From assembly GCF_016545825.1 (NCBI RefSeq), contig NC_052616.1, positions 36,880,192-36,944,191 on the forward strand: a stretch of 64,000 nt of DNA, written 5' to 3'. Source of the stretch: Eucalyptus grandis. Taxonomy: Eukaryota > Streptophyta > Magnoliopsida > Myrtales > Myrtaceae. Every line of letters begins with the position of its first letter. The stretch's first letter is position 1. This document shows, piece after piece, positions 1 to 12,097 of this stretch. Below the pieces are notes generated by a model, which made no database searches, was not told the origin of the DNA, and saw nothing but the letters and a program-made list of their open reading frames with translations. Both the position numbers and the translations under genes were made by a program.

Positions 1-239
1 TTGTTCATTTGTTGAATATGTCAACTTGTAAACATGTTTGTTGATAAATTTGTTCATTGGTTAAGACAGACTTTACTGAGTATGAATCTATTCATTGTTG
101 AATCTTTTCGTTATTGATTATGTCCATTGCAGAATTTGTCAATTTATAAATCTATTCATTGTTGAATCTATTCGTTATTGATTATGTCCATTGCAGAATC
201 TGTCCATTTATAAATCTATTCATTGTCGGATCTATTCTT
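1..239. repeat. Minisatellite, ~64-66 bp unit
   Basis: Two well-conserved copies of a ~65 bp unit (about 82-147 and 148-211) begin with atctattcattgttgaatc and contain gattatgtccattgcagaat. A partial third copy follows, and a degenerate version lies at 1-80. No coding potential is seen. The array may continue left of the window. Confidence 0.8.
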
Positions 240-2190
240 TTATTCTATAAGCTTTTATCAAGTTAGAATTTAGCATTTTGATTTTTCAAACTTTATGACC
301 AGCATGTACTTGTTTTCTAACTCAAAATGTACCCATCCCCATGTTCAGACTTTACGTCCAAAATATACTTATTCATTCAAACTCAAAATATATCCATTTG
401 ATTGATCAGATTTTAACACCTAGAACATGTTCAAAGTCTAATCTTAGAATGTACTCATTTGAATATGTTCCCATTGATTGTTTAAATTTTAATAATCATA
501 ATGTGACTAAAAATTAATTCATACTCAGTTACTCGATTGATGTAATAAATTGAGTTGATATATGTGTTATGCTTGTAAGTATGCATATATCACGAATTTA
601 ATGAGATTAGCGTGATTTCGTCAACCATATAGTTGCAAGTGACAATGCCCTGTGGTCATTTCTTGCGAAATACCCTAGTGGTTAGGATGTCTTGTGATGG
701 AAGTTTATAGGATGCCTCAAAGTTGAGATGCTCCAGTGGTTTGGATGCTTTATCAATCAAGATGCCCCAGGAAAGTTCATGTTGATGAAATATTAATGAA
801 TAAAATGCATTGCCATATAAAGAACCAAACATTATTTAAATTGTTTGTTGATAGAAACATGGTGTACAATATGTATGAGTCTAGATGGATATATTGTTAG
901 ATGATGATTTCTATGGTAAATGAAAAAAGAAGTAAAGTCTACTCATATTTTTATCATACTTATTAATTTATCATGCAGTCACTTTATGTGTACTAGGTGA
1001 AGTGGTAAAAAGATTTTTCTAACTTAAAACTGGAGAATTCATTTACTGAGTTTCGTCTCATTCTTTTATTTTTTCAGACGTGTGAGATTGATGTCAGCGG
1101 AGGGAGAAGCTGCTAATCCATGACTTCGGTCTGGATGTTTATACATGCAAACTTTTAGAGTATAGTATGGAGAAATGTCTCCCTAACCCCTACCTAAACT
1201 TCTGTATTTTGCTCATAATATAATGAAGTTGTGAACTTAAATATGGTACGAGTAAAATAATATAAGTATGTTGGTTATACTTGTATAGCTTTCTTTATTA
1301 AAGGAATATTCATAAATGTTTGATTATATTTCTGCATGCTAAAAGAAAGTAATAATATAAGAAACATGTGTCATGAGTGACATTCTGAGCATCACATTGG
1401 TATTACATGCTGCCCTTGTGCACATTCATGATAAATATTAATAACCAATGGCTTGATTACCTCGAGTTTAGTGGTGTGATTGGTGAATTTGTTGTGGTGT
1501 TCCAGTAACATCCTCCTTATAGTAAATAACATCACAGAACTTAGTTCCATTTGCCTTCTTTGCTTCTTTGTAAGTTGTCTAGAAATATTGATATCTCCAT
1601 CCTAGGCTTGATCCAAAGCTAAAGGTGACAATGATGGTTCGGCAAGTCTAGTTCCTTTGCCAGGTAGTGGTGACAATGGAGAGTCGTCACCAATATCATC
1701 AAGATTAGATCAACTCCTAGTATGCAGTATAGTATCCTCTCAAAACCGATCCCACTGGGTGTACTAAAAAGATGTTTCACTGAAAGCGTTCCCAAATGAA
1801 ATATCTTTAACCAAAAGTAGTTCTTCGGCTTTTATTTAAATAAAAAAAAACCATTGTTTCGCCTAACACTGAACAAAGGATATTTCATGCAAACCAAGCC
1901 GAAATTCAATCAACGACGAGATCAAAAGTTACAGAGTTGATGACGTAACAAGACAACCAAATTATGTTAGAATTTAACAGACAACATAGCATAAGAACAT
2001 AGGAATACAATGTCAAAATTTAATTGATGACACAGTACCAAGATAAAGATACATGCTAGAATCTAATTGACAATGCAAATCGAAAAGCTGCAATAAAAGA
2101 AATTTAAAATACAACTTAGGAAAGACAATTAAAAGATAACATTTTGTTTGATTTGCCGAGCATTTTTTAGTGGTATTTATAATAGGTGAT
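240..2190. other. AT-rich intergenic DNA, no supported gene
   Basis: No long ORF, RNA gene or clear transposon terminus is visible. The part at 530-1,180 has the look of retrotransposon LTR or untranslated sequence, but no ends can be defined. A short minus-strand open stretch around 1,460-1,570 could be a remnant of coding DNA; it has no recognisable motif. Confidence 0.5.
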
Positions 2191-2199
2191 GGTAATTGC

Positions 2200-2715
2200 T
2201 TCTAGGTGTAGGTAGTTCTAGGTTCCGTTCAGGTTCCAAGTGGAATCTAGGGTTTACCTAGCTTCCGTATATACTTCTAATTGAACATTTGCAATGAATC
2301 ATCATTTCTAATCACCACCATTTGCTATAACCTACTAATTACAACTTATATTTAGACACATGAAAATTATAAAATATTAGCAAAGTAAGACTCTCAATCA
2401 TGAATATTGTTGGTAATCGAAGCTTAGATTAGTGGTGTTAGATCATACACTCATCATCGGACGCCATGAAATGCGACAGGATTGCTCAAAGATAATAGAC
2501 AAAAGAAAAAGAAAACAAAGACTTATTCTAGGTTATAAGTTTTAAATACCCGGTTTCACTAGAACTTGGAACCTACTCATCAAAATAGGTTCCTCGATTT
2601 TTAGAAACTTGAACCTATCTTATATATCCTAGAATGTATAACCAGACCGTTTCTATCGGTTCAATTCTCAAGTTCCCACTTCTACCTTAGAACCATACTC
2701 ACCCTTGACCGCTCC
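2200..2715. repeat. Dispersed ~500 bp repeat, copy 1
   Basis: This segment is a direct repeat of about 3,640-4,095. Shared landmarks include an attacaacttatattta block, a ctctcaatcatgaatattgtt block and the closing text on 'caagttcc...accttagaaccatactcacc'. The last ~190 bp recurs near 40,080-40,270, so it belongs to a dispersed family rather than a local duplication only. It could be a pair of LTRs flanking a lost element, but no TG...CA ends or primer-binding site are identified. Confidence 0.7.
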
Positions 2716-3639
2716 TTGAAGTGTCCCAGTGTATACAATTTTTTGAATAATTCTTGCTGGTTGTCTCCATGCTTGTAGATACCACGTATACAAACTACTA
2801 TATTAGTATTTACTCCATGATCTTTCTTATAAGCAGTAACTTCTTTTCTCAAAAGTGTTTCAACTATCATATTGGACCACTAAATTTTCAAACCATAACT
2901 ATTACCTCCAAAATTGTGCCTCTAGTCCCACTTGATCTATCGAATGACTTGGTCTTCCAACAATAACTATTACCTCCAACATTGTATGCCTTGGGTCTTA
3001 TCAATTTTAAATTCCAAAATCGCTTGTTGACATTCTCTTATGAATATTGCTAGATCTCACATTAGCAACTATTTGTGATTTGCCATCATATTTTGATAGC
3101 TAAATATACAATGTTAGTGGGTACCACGGTCAATCAATATATGTCAACCCTCATCTTCATTGCCTATGTTAGTACTCACACAATATTCAGCTCATATGGT
3201 ATGCACATGATCACCTATGTTAGTCTCATGTGATACCCATGTGCTTGCGCTAGACAAGCATATTTGACTATCAACACTAGTGATGTCAAATAGTCGCTGG
3301 TGCTGCTAGAAATGCACTAGTGTTGGACTAGATTGTCACAGATTTGAAAAAATTCGCTACATTGCATGGAACTCATTGAAGGAGCAATGTTGTGGAATCA
3401 CTAAAAAACTTGGAATGGGAAATTCAAGCGCAGTAGCATGACTTTGTCAAGTCAAGCGATTGAGAAGGCATGACAAAAGTGCAGGAAAGAAGCTCTTTGG
3501 CATAGGAGGAACGATAAGAAGTTGTAGGTGTAGTGGAGGCTATTACTGAAATTTCATGGCAACAAGCTCACCGAGCAGAACCAGTTGTAAGCCAAGCACG
3601 AAAGGAGAAAGGATACTTAGGAAACTAGGAGTTACCCTA

Positions 3640-4095
3640 TCACAAGTTCCAAGGTCGTTGACAAGATCTACCTAGATTCCATTTATACTCGTTATTGAAC
3701 GGTACAATGAATTATCACTTTTAATGACTATCATTCGTTATAATTCACTAATCACAACTTATATTTAAACACACTAAGACTATCAAATATTAACAAAATA
3801 AAAGTCTCAATCATAAATATTGTTAGAAATGAAAGTTTAGACTAATGGTTTCATATTATACATTTATTATTAGAGACGATGGAATGACGCAAGATCATGT
3901 GATAACATAAAATAAGAAAAATACAAAAACTTATTTCAGGCTCCGGGTTCCCGGCCTATCCATCGAAACAAAGTCCCTAATTTTTGGAACTTGGAACTTA
4001 CTTTGTATATGCTAGATTCTGAAATCGAAGTGGTTCCCACCGATCCAATACTCAAGCTCTCGGTTCTACTATTTGAATCATGCTCACATCTACTT
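3640..4095. repeat. Dispersed ~500 bp repeat, copy 2
   Basis: This is the second direct copy of the 2,200-2,715 repeat, ~1.4 kb downstream in the same orientation and clearly diverged. The DNA between the copies (2,716-3,640) has no recognisable ORF. Confidence 0.7.
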
Positions 4096-4479
4096 TTAGG
4101 GATTTTAGCGTTTGACCTAGAATTAATTTGGACAAAAATTCCCCCTCTTTGGCAACTGGATTAGTCACATGCTTGCGGACCAACGAAAATTTAGTCTGCC
4201 GATGAACTCAGGTCCTTATTTGAGATGATTTAACAATTTTATGCCTCTATTTAAAATAAAATCTGCATTAAATTTTTATTTTTTGGTTACAAAATGACTC
4301 TATTTGGGTCCCTTTTAAAAAAAAAAATCTTTAATCTATTTCTCTAGTCTGTATACTTATCAATGTTATTAACTATTCTTTTTGGGCCATTTCTTAATCC
4401 CCTCACCTTGACAGGCCACTCGGAAGACAACCCATCGTTTCTTGGACAATTTCCCCAGTAGAACGAAGTTCGATCCCTG

Positions 4480-5275
4480 GGGTGAGACGACAATTTTGCT
4501 CGCCTCCTCCATGTCCGGCCGAACCCTCGTCTGAGCCCTCGTCCGGCGCGACTTCCTACCCCTATTTCATTCTCCGTCCCAATCGATCTCCAAGAGGCCA
4601 GCTTCGTTCCCGGGTGAGTCTGTTTTTTTTTTTTTTTTGGGTGGGGCGAAATTCATTGCTCAATTTTCTAGATGTTCATCCTTACGAGGACCGATTATTG
4701 CGGTGTCGGTAAGATAAGGAGCTTTGTGATAGGTGATTTTGCTATTTCTGCGGTATTTCTGGAGATTGTTCAGAGGGTAATGGTTGCATCATGACAGGGT
4801 AGCGTGCTTTGGACTTGACCTCCCCGTCATGGATCGGTCGACCAATTGTCAATACAATGCTAAGAGACTTTTACTGCAATGCATAGGCAGCCATTCAATT
4901 CCATACCAGTCAATCAAAAACAACAAATTTGAAAGAGAACTCTTTCATGAGCTTCAATCAATTTGCTGTTCGAATCCCTTCAACCAATTTGTTAGTCATG
5001 CATTCACTGTGCATTATTTAAAGTTCAAATTCAAGAGGTTTGTTTGAAGTACTTTGCAGTTTCCATATGTGAGAAATGTGGGGAGCACAATGTCTCAACG
5101 CTTTGTTCTAAGTTTGGCAAATTTAACTCTTCCAGTCAGGTATATGGACAACTTACATAGCCTGCTGTTGATATCTCAATCATGTTGGCCTCATTCCTTC
5201 TGTTATTACTTGATGTTACTCAAGCCCTGGTGGTGGTTGCTGTCGGATATTGATTTAATGCTAGTTTGATGTTTT
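4480..5275 (+). other. CpG-richer leader-like segment with short open frames
   Basis: About 4,480-4,615 is noticeably richer in CG than its surroundings and ends in a plausible splice donor (gggtgagt) followed by a T-run, like the first exon of a plant gene. The ATG there is followed within a few codons by a stop. Open stretches at 4,784-5,047 and 5,054-5,269 show no domain I recognise. It may be the 5' end of a dead gene whose later part is the open frame at 5,696-5,932, but nothing proves the link. Confidence 0.3.
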
Positions 5276-5695
5276 CATCCAGTGGCTTGTGATGGGAGTA
5301 GTCAGCCCATATTTCCTGAAATCGACATCATGTTCTTGCAATTTTTGTAGGTAGTGCAGGAGTGTCGTTAATTTCCCATGGGTACCTACAACTGCAAATT
5401 TGGCTTTTATCAGTTCATACAGCTACTATACACATGGTAAGGATCCAATCTTGTTTTCACTAATTGACCTACCCCATCTGGATCAAGATGATCTGGACGA
5501 ATTGTTGGAACTACATATAATCATAACTGTATGATGCAGACAAGTGAAAAGTTTTCAACAAGTTGCAGTCCAGAGCAATTTACCAAGTTACTAAATAAAA
5601 AGATAAGCAATCAGAAAAGTGGGCTTTGGAGGGCTTTTATGCCTATGGTTTGGGGAATTTGAATGCTGATTTATGTCCTTGATTGATAAAAAGTT

Positions 5696-5932
5696 TTGAT
5701 CAGCGCTCATGCATTGAGTAGAATGCGATTCACATATGCGGATGTGGCTAAAACTTTTGGACTGGTGTTGGATAGGCCTTTTGTCCATACTAAAGGTAGA
5801 GATGAGGCCATTGAGGGTGATTACCTGGGTATTATCAATGAAAATGGAGATACAACTGTCAAGCATTTGGAGGAACACATGCTGGATTCAAATATACCAC
5901 CGGATGACTTCTGGAAATTGTTCATCTTGTAA
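5696..5932 (+). CDS. Unrecognised coding-like exon (78 codons)
   Basis: The frame reads with a protein-like composition (for example HALSRMRFTYADVAKTFGLV, then EGDYLGIINENGDTTVKHLE) and ends in TAA at 5,930-5,932. It has no ATG at the left edge of the frame; the first in-frame ATG is about ten codons in. The family is not recognised. The even spread of charged and hydrophobic residues is unlike the surrounding AT-rich noise, which is the only reason to list it. It may be a final exon of a decayed gene. Confidence 0.35.
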   Translation: MISAHALSRMRFTYADVAKTFGLVLDRPFVHTKGRDEAIEGDYLGIINENGDTTVKHLEEHMLDSNIPPDDFWKLFIL

Positions 5933-5939
5933 ACGATAG

Positions 5940-6640
5940 GAACCATATCGTGTCCTCCAACTAAGCTACCGTGTTGAGGGGGTATCTTCAAATCGTACAT
6001 GATGTAAATCTGACTTCTCAAATGAATTGGGGGAGTTTAGTCATATGCAATTTGGTAGAGGGTCTTAAAAAGATGAAGGATAAAGATTATGTTTACAGCA
6101 CTGGAAGCATTGTTCTCATGGCAGTAATGTAATTTATTTTTTGGTTTTTGAATATTGCTATTTTATTCTTAGAAGACCATAATAATAAAACTTATTTGTT
6201 GAAAACTGAAGTTATGCTATCTTGATAAGTTGGAGCTTGGGTTTGATGTTGTCCCTGAGATGAGTTACGTCATCTGTTGGAATTGAAATTGGAACATGGA
6301 AAGCACAAAAAGTTACTTACAATTCATAAACTCCAATGGAGTGGGGAGTGGGTGAAGAATTTCATTCATTGAATGTTTTCTTGTTATGTCGGCTTGTGTT
6401 TGTATGTTTCAATTCTGAAACTCATAAAAATTACTTAATATCTCTGCAGTTCATTGTTTCATTCCGGAGAGAGTCCAACCTCTTAATTGGAAAAGGCAAT
6501 TCATTGGTATGCTTTCTATCGTACTCTTCATAGATATCTAGGTTTGCTCTTGCTTGAATGAAGGAGTGACATAAATGTCTGAAGAACGGATATTGTGCAG
6601 AGGAAATTGGCTCCGGATGTGGGAATACTGGCTATGGATA
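5940..6640. other. Intergenic, nothing recognised
   Basis: AT-rich sequence with short fortuitous ORFs only. No promoter, RNA gene or repeat could be supported. Confidence 0.5.
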
Positions 6641-6649
6641 TACAAACAA

Positions 6650-7063
6650 CTACTGGTTGCATTTTAGGACACTCGTCTCAGAGAGGGGCTTGTGAGTGGT
6701 GGGGTCAGTCCCTCTTTGTCTCAGCTTCTTTTTGAGGGAAGAGTTCCAGAAATTCTTTATTCCGTTGTCAGTCCTTCCTGGTAACTGAGCTGCAATCTCA
6801 GACCATCTGTATGACATCGTAAGGCAATGAATTGCACATGCATGAGTTGGATTTAGTTTGTACCAAAACGAAATTCTGAGAAAGCCCCCCAAAGAGGAGG
6901 AAAGGAAATTTACAATGGATTGATAATATGTACCTGCTGCCAAGAACAGCATGAAGCTCAATGATGAGGTCCTCTTCTTGCTCAGAAAATGCATCTCTAG
7001 TCAAGTCAGGCTTCAAGCAATTGATCCACCTCAGCCTGCAGCTCTTCCTCCATTTTCGCAAAC
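6650..7063 (-). pseudogene. R2R3-MYB transcription factor fragment
   Basis: Two exons of an R2R3-MYB DNA-binding domain are visible on the minus strand. Exon 2 is 6,934-7,063 (130 nt, the usual length for this family) and encodes GLRKWRKSCRLRW and a [16 protein letters not shown] run. After a 125 nt intron (GT at 6,933-6,932, AG at 6,810-6,809) exon 3 encodes [20 protein letters not shown] and ends at TAG 6,650. The motif [15 protein letters not shown] resembles the MYB61/MYB50/MYB86 clade. The first exon (start of R2) is not found upstream and the C-terminal activation region is missing. Conserved KCGKS reads KWRKS and TDNEIKN reads TDNGIKN. The fragment therefore cannot encode a full MYB domain. 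Confidence 0.88.
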
Positions 7064-7819
7064 CTATCATCATTTATAAAGTTAATCCAAAAGGTTTTAA
7101 TCTTTATTTCCTTCTAATGTACAAAGGCAAGGGCTTGAACAATTTGTTGCGGTGTAATTTCTCCTAATTGTCTAGCGGAGGATGGAGTAGTCCATAATGC
7201 ATCTTTGTTGTGAAACTTATCAGCACTTCTGTGTTTCATCATCTTTGTCCTCGCGCTTGTTGCGTGTACTTAATATTTTTGAGTTAAATATATGCTTAGC
7301 GCTGTAGGGAATCACGGTGGGAAATTGACTATCTGCTTCTTTGTTCATCACTTCCAGAGGATTTCAGAAGTGTAATTTCCTCCAGACTTCCTTCTTTGGG
7401 TGTCTGGTTTTGCGCATGTGTTACTTTTTCAAGGAATGGTGCTGTATACCCAGATCCGATGAGATTTGAGGATGGGCTGCAGGAGAGACATGGCAACGGG
7501 GAAGTACCATGCCATTTCTTTGTTTTAAAATATACATTCATCTAATAATTTAAGTAAACTGGAGATTTTGAGTTCAAATCTAATTTGGTTTCCTTTGCCT
7601 TCTCAATTAAATATGTTTATCTTTAGTACTTGATAAAAAAGACCAAACTAATCGTGAGGGTTTATTAATCTTAAAGAAAATCATTACTTCTTAATGTCAT
7701 GCATCATGGGAAATTGGTAGAAGCATGCAACTAAGCATGCATTAACCTCGTGAAATTTTGGATCGAGAAAGTCAAGGATGGATTGGGAGGGTTAAGAGGA
7801 AGATTAAAGATGCTTAAGA

Positions 7820-7967
7820 TAGGTGTGTTGTCCTAATACATAGGCTCTTCCTTGTCAGCGGTTAAATATGATTGCTTGTTAGTCTCGGATTACATTTAGC
7901 CTTCAGGTGTGTTATCCTAATACGTAGGCCTTTCTTTCTCAGCCGTTAAATAGGATTGCCTCTTAGG
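7820..7967. repeat. Two-copy tandem repeat, ~83 bp
   Basis: About 7,820-7,885 and 7,905-7,967 share aggtgtgttRtcctaatacRtaggc and a following gcSgttaaataKgattgc block. Confidence 0.65.
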
Positions 7968-8149
7968 CTTCACGAAAAATAAATAATTTAGGAAATATTT
8001 TTATAAAAATAATTATTTATATTGCTTAAAGAATTAAGCAATAAAAAATAACTTAATTGTCAACAATAAATTATGTCTAAACATTTTTCATGGACAATGA
8101 AATATATTTTATTCCTATTTTAAGGCTCTTAAGTCTTAGAAAAATTATG

Positions 8150-8730
8150 ATCAATAAGATCCATTTAAAGTGACAAGTAGAAAGCATACTTATCGTATCA
8201 ACTCATCTTATCTGATCAATATTGTAAATTTATATTGCCAATATCACAAGGCCTAGAGAGAAAGATTTAGAAAAAGATTGGAGAGAATATAGTAGAAATT
8301 TGAGATGTTTTCTCATCTTCTGATTCTGGCCTTCATTCAAACATAAAAATAAATCAATAAGTTGTCTCAACCCAAATTGGTTTTTTTTTTTTTTTTTTGA
8401 ATTTTATGTCGAGTAGGTCACGAAAAACATATACCCTTATTTTCAGTGGGGGCACAAATCAAACAAGTTCATTGACATCCTAGAATTACCACCTAAAAGC
8501 TTTTTGATCCACGGGATCCACTTAAAGTGGCAAGTGGAGAGCATACTTACCAAACCAACTCATTTAATCGATCACAAGTTAGAGACGGGTTAGAGAAGGA
8601 AGATTTAGAGAACACTGGAGAGAATATGCCGGAGCTAGAGAAGGAAGATTTAGAGAAAATTGGAGAGACTACAACCAGAGCAAATAATTCACCGAGAAAA
8701 TTGGAGAGAATACACCAGAGCAAATAATTC
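8150..8730. repeat. Diverged direct repeat pair, ~150 bp
   Basis: About 8,155-8,300 and 8,510-8,710 share the series ggatccacttaaagtggcaag, gcatacttaccaaaccaact and agagaaagatttagag, with differences. The second copy carries an extra internal repetition of the last block. Confidence 0.55.
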
Positions 8731-8896
8731 ATTGAGAGTGGTCGTGTCTAAAGGAAAAAATCACACTCGCGCACTAAGTACTCTTTCCACTATTTAACCG
8801 ACCAAAAAAAAAAAAAAAAAGAAAAAAAAATCTTTCCACTACTTGTATCGAGTTACAATTACAAGAGAGATGAAGAGATTAACAATGTACACATGT

Positions 8897-9097
8897 CTAT
8901 AAAAATTCAAAAGCTAGGGCTGTCAAGACAAGAGAAGGACCGGCAGCAACAAGTCGGCTAACATTGGTTCTGTAAACAGCGTAAATGAATTCACGTGGCC
9001 GGCGGAGTGTCGGTGGTGATGGTGAAGTAGGAGGAAAATCCGGGTTGAAATCATCCGGACCTTGGGCGGGATCGAAGGTGGCAAATTTGATCGCCAT
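8897..9097 (-). CDS. Possible small gene, 66 aa, function unknown
   Basis: An ATG in a good plant context (aaggaaATGGCG) opens a 66-codon frame that is richer in GC than the flanking DNA. The product has a proline-rich middle (PDFPPTSPSPP) and a hydrophobic C-terminal stretch (LVAAGPSLVLTALAFEFL) that could be a short membrane or tail anchor. A TATA element (ctatataa on this strand, about 9,200-9,207) lies ~100 bp upstream, a sensible core-promoter distance. I do not recognise the family. It could be the start of a longer gene truncated at 8,897. Directly upstream begins a three-copy tandem repeat. Confidence 0.4.
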   Translation of the reverse strand: MAIKFATFDPAQGPDDFNPDFPPTSPSPPTLRRPREFIYAVYRTNVSRLVAAGPSLVLTALAFEFL

Positions 9098-9199
9098 TTC
9101 CTTCCTGTTCCCTTCTCTATAAACTAAACTCGAGTTGCTCTATCAGGGGCTTAGAAAGTGAATGTGTGCTGCGAGTGATCTTCTTGTGGGTGAGAGCCG

Positions 9200-9207
9200 T
9201 TATATAG
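9200..9207 (-). promoter_or_regulatory. TATA-box candidate for the 66-aa ORF
   Basis: The minus strand reads tctatataacgg here, about 103 bp upstream of the ATG at 9,097, which leaves room for a ~70 nt leader. It is the only good TATA motif seen just upstream. Confidence 0.4.
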
Positions 9208-9248
9208 ATAGAGGTTACAAGACCCAACCTATAAGTTTAATAGAGGAA

Positions 9249-10481
9249 ACTGCAGAGGAAACTGCCAGGAAGCTTCCCAGAGGCAGTGCGAACTGCTTTA
9301 TACCCAGAAGACTTTGAATGTCCTGGGAACGAATAGGTTATCGTTAATTATTGAAGTCCCTTGCAAGTGGTGCGGGCCCGGGTGTAAACACCCAAAAATT
9401 GTGGCTATCCTCGATTGCTCTACAACTGTATTACTCACATCACACTTGTGGACAAAGAGAACTTACTTTTCTGATAATTTAACCCTAGACCCATTAAATG
9501 ATTGAGTCGGATTAGGTTGAATCCGTCGAAAATTATCCAACCCAAATTGATCAATTGCTTAATAACTCAAATTCGACTCAATTCATATTATTAAAATATA
9601 TCAAAACATTTAAGCCACTTTAAACTCTTCATAAGAATTTGTTACTTGGTAGAATTTTTTTTTCAAATTTAAAAATAAATAAATTTCGTTTGTAAATAAA
9701 AGCAATAACAAAGGAAACTGCCAGGCAGCTTCCCAGAAGCAGTGCAAATGGCGCTATACCCAGAAGACTTCAGTGTCCCAAGAACGAATACTTTATCGTT
9801 AATTATTAGGAGTCCCCTCCAAGTGGTACGCCCCACGTGTAAACACCCAAAAATTGGCTAGTCCTCGATCAATCAACTCTATCACTCGTATCACACTAAT
9901 GGACAAAGTGAACTTACTTTTCCAATAATTTGACGCTTCACCCATTAAATGATTGGATTGGAGTTAAGTTGAGTCAGGTGGAAAATTGTATAGTCCCCAT
10001 CGATCAATTGCATAATTACTCAAATTCGACCCAATTCGTATTATTGAAATATATCTATATCTATATCAAAATATTTAAGCTACTTTGAACTCTTCATAAG
10101 AATTTGTTAGTTGAATAGAAATTTTTTTATCAAATTAGAAAAAAAAAAATTGTTAGTAAATAAAAGCAAAAACAAAGGAAACTGCCACGCAGCTTCCCAA
10201 AGGCTGTGCGAATGGCTCTATACTTGAGTGTCCTGCGAATGAAGACTTTATCGTTAATTATTAGGAATCCCTTCCAGGCGTGCGGGCTCGCGTGTAAACA
10301 CCCAAAAATTGTGGCCATCGTCTATCAATCGACTCTCCATTTCCGATAAATTGACGCTTGGCTTGTCAAATGAGCAGATCAAGTTAGGTCGGATCGAAAA
10401 TTTTCTAACCCAAACTAAATCATTTTTATATAATAAAATTTTAGCAACTCAAAACTAACCCAATCCCTATTACTAAATACA

Positions 10482-10524
<43 letters not shown>

Positions 10525-10650
10525 TATTTAAGCTAGTTTAAGCTCTTTATAAGAATATGTTACTTGGCTAGAATTTTTTTTTTATCAAATTTAAAAAATA
10601 AATCAACTAAACAAATGTTTGTAAATAAAAGAAAAAAAAAACTAAGGATT
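9249..10650. repeat. Three-copy tandem repeat, ~466 bp period
   Basis: Copies start near 9,255, 9,713 and 10,178. Each begins with ggaaactgccaggcagcttccc and runs through cgttaattatt, gtgtaaacacccaaaaatt, a caattcatattatt block and an aatttgttacttgg block before the next copy. Copy 3 carries a long AT microsatellite. The opening ~30 bp recurs alone at about 12,981-13,012. No coding frame is conserved across copies, and the ORFs in it are incidental. Confidence 0.85.
10485..10519. repeat. (AT)n microsatellite
   Basis: About 17 uninterrupted AT dinucleotides lie inside the third copy of the 466 bp tandem repeat. Confidence 0.9.
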
Positions 10651-10659
10651 GGAATGCAC

Positions 10660-11170
10660 ATAAAAAGAAGTAGAAAAGTATGCATGTGTTGTGATAATAA
10701 CCAAAAAATTTTAAACCTATTATACTTATACCAATTTAGTCATAAACCTTTCAATTTTATTAATTTAGTTATAAAACTTTTAACAATTTACCAATTTAGT
10801 CATTCTAGCCAATTTCAATGGAAATCACTAACGCGGATATAGGCTATCTTACGTGATATAACCAACGCTGATATAAATAATTTTATAATTTTTTAAAAAT
10901 ATGAATTTTTATATTTCTTCTTTCTTCTCTTTCTTTTTCTTTATGTATTTTCCTCTCTTTTTAAGCCCTACAAGGTTGGGCCCTTGCCTAGATTAGGGCC
11001 GTGACCTTGCCCACTGCCGATGAAGGCTGCCTCGCTGGACTTCGTAGAGAAAAAAAAAATGAAAAGAAAGAAAGAAAACAAAAAAAAAAAAAAAAGTAAA
11101 ATAAGAACATATAAAAAAATTCCAGAAAATTTTCAAAGATAAATAAAAATTATAAAAGTTGTCCATCTCA
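10660..11170 (+). repeat. Dispersed repeat, copy 1
   Basis: The text ccaatttagtcataaac, cctttcaattttattaattt, accaatttagtcattctagc and ggaaatcactaacg recurs, in reverse complement, at about 61,000-61,340. The element also holds a GC-richer centre (10,960-11,045) flanked by A- and T-rich arms. It is a typical high-copy plant noncoding repeat; its class is not determined. Confidence 0.7.
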
Positions 11171-11455
11171 ACCCAGCTGACTTATACGCCTTACTTACTA
11201 CTAATACAGTATTAGTATTACTAGAAGACGGGCGAATAAGTTCCCTACTTTCCGTGTGAAGTTTGAAAAGGGTTAGTTCTCAATTCATTTATGACCAATT
11301 AAGTTGTTAGACATTAATTTCTTGGACTCACCTAAGCTTGTTTTAAAAACGTAAGGCAACCCATTTATGATTTGTATCATTAAATATGGATTAAAATAGG
11401 GGTTCTAGATCCATTTTGCCACCTATACTTGACGCCATTGATCGCCGGGTTTGAA

Positions 11456-11670
11456 TTTATTTATTTTTTTGGTCGATCCTACTCTAATTCTACTCTAACG
11501 CACACTCTCAGACTTTTGCGCATCTCGCTTGCAGGGCGTGGGAGTCGAAACTCACGCCTGAAATAAAATCATTCCCACCCCCAAGCCCCCTTGAGAAGGT
11601 GGGGATTTGAACCCCCACCTCCCCCTTCCAAGTTGGAAGGGTGGCCACTGAGACGAACCTCCAGTGGTTA
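11456..11670 (-). mobile_element. tRNA-derived SINE
   Basis: Read on the minus strand, a ~215 bp element starts aaccactggaggttcg. It carries an A-box-like sequence (gtctcagtggcc, about 11,643-11,656), then a B-box (ggttcaaatcc, about 11,604-11,614), and ends in an A-rich tail (gatcgaccaaaaaaataaat). It is flanked by a direct repeat GGTTTGAA at 11,448-11,455 and 11,671-11,678, the expected target-site duplication. This is the standard architecture of a plant SINE moved by LINE machinery. No protein is encoded; the family name is not assigned. Confidence 0.8.
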
Positions 11671-11678
11671 GGTTTGAA

Positions 11679-12095
11679 ATTGATTTCACAAATTTATGAA
11701 GTTTGGATCATTTGGGATTTGATTGGGTTTTTTGATGCATTAATAACTTGCTTGCACTACCTACAAAAAGGTTTGTCCTTCTTTTGTTTTTTGTATTACA
11801 TTTTTCTTGTTTGGAATTTGGCTTTTATTTAATATTCACTTTCTTAAATTTCCAAAATAATGCAAGAAATGGTGTTGTAATTATTTAGCATGAGCTGGAA
11901 TTTTTATCGATTAGTAATATACTAGAACGGACTATTCTGGATTTTTTTTTTTTTGCATTTTTTCAAGCTAACTATTGCAAACTCTGAACACTAGATATAA
12001 CCTTTAAATAATAAAGGTCAAGGTCGGCTAGTGAGACGGTGAAGGATAAGCTTCATTGTCAACAGGGAAATAGTTTGGAAAACTCCTGAATGATC
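11679..12095. other. Intergenic, nothing recognised
   Basis: AT-rich sequence with a fortuitous hydrophobic ORF at 11,641-11,832 that starts inside the SINE. No other signal is seen. Confidence 0.5.
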
Positions 12096-12097
12096 AC

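Larger units (their letters stand above)
7064..8890. other. Gene-poor stretch with small tandem and direct repeats
   Basis: Besides the repeats listed separately, the stretch is AT-rich with long A or T runs (about 8,382-8,398 and 8,804-8,830). The missing MYB first exon is not found here. An ORF at 8,527-8,727 is simply the translation of an internal direct repeat (gagaaggaagatttagag twice) and is not taken as a gene. Confidence 0.5.

Noticed and set aside
1460..1640. Minus-strand transposase-like fragment
   Set aside because: A short protein-like frame is present, but no catalytic motif or family match could be made.
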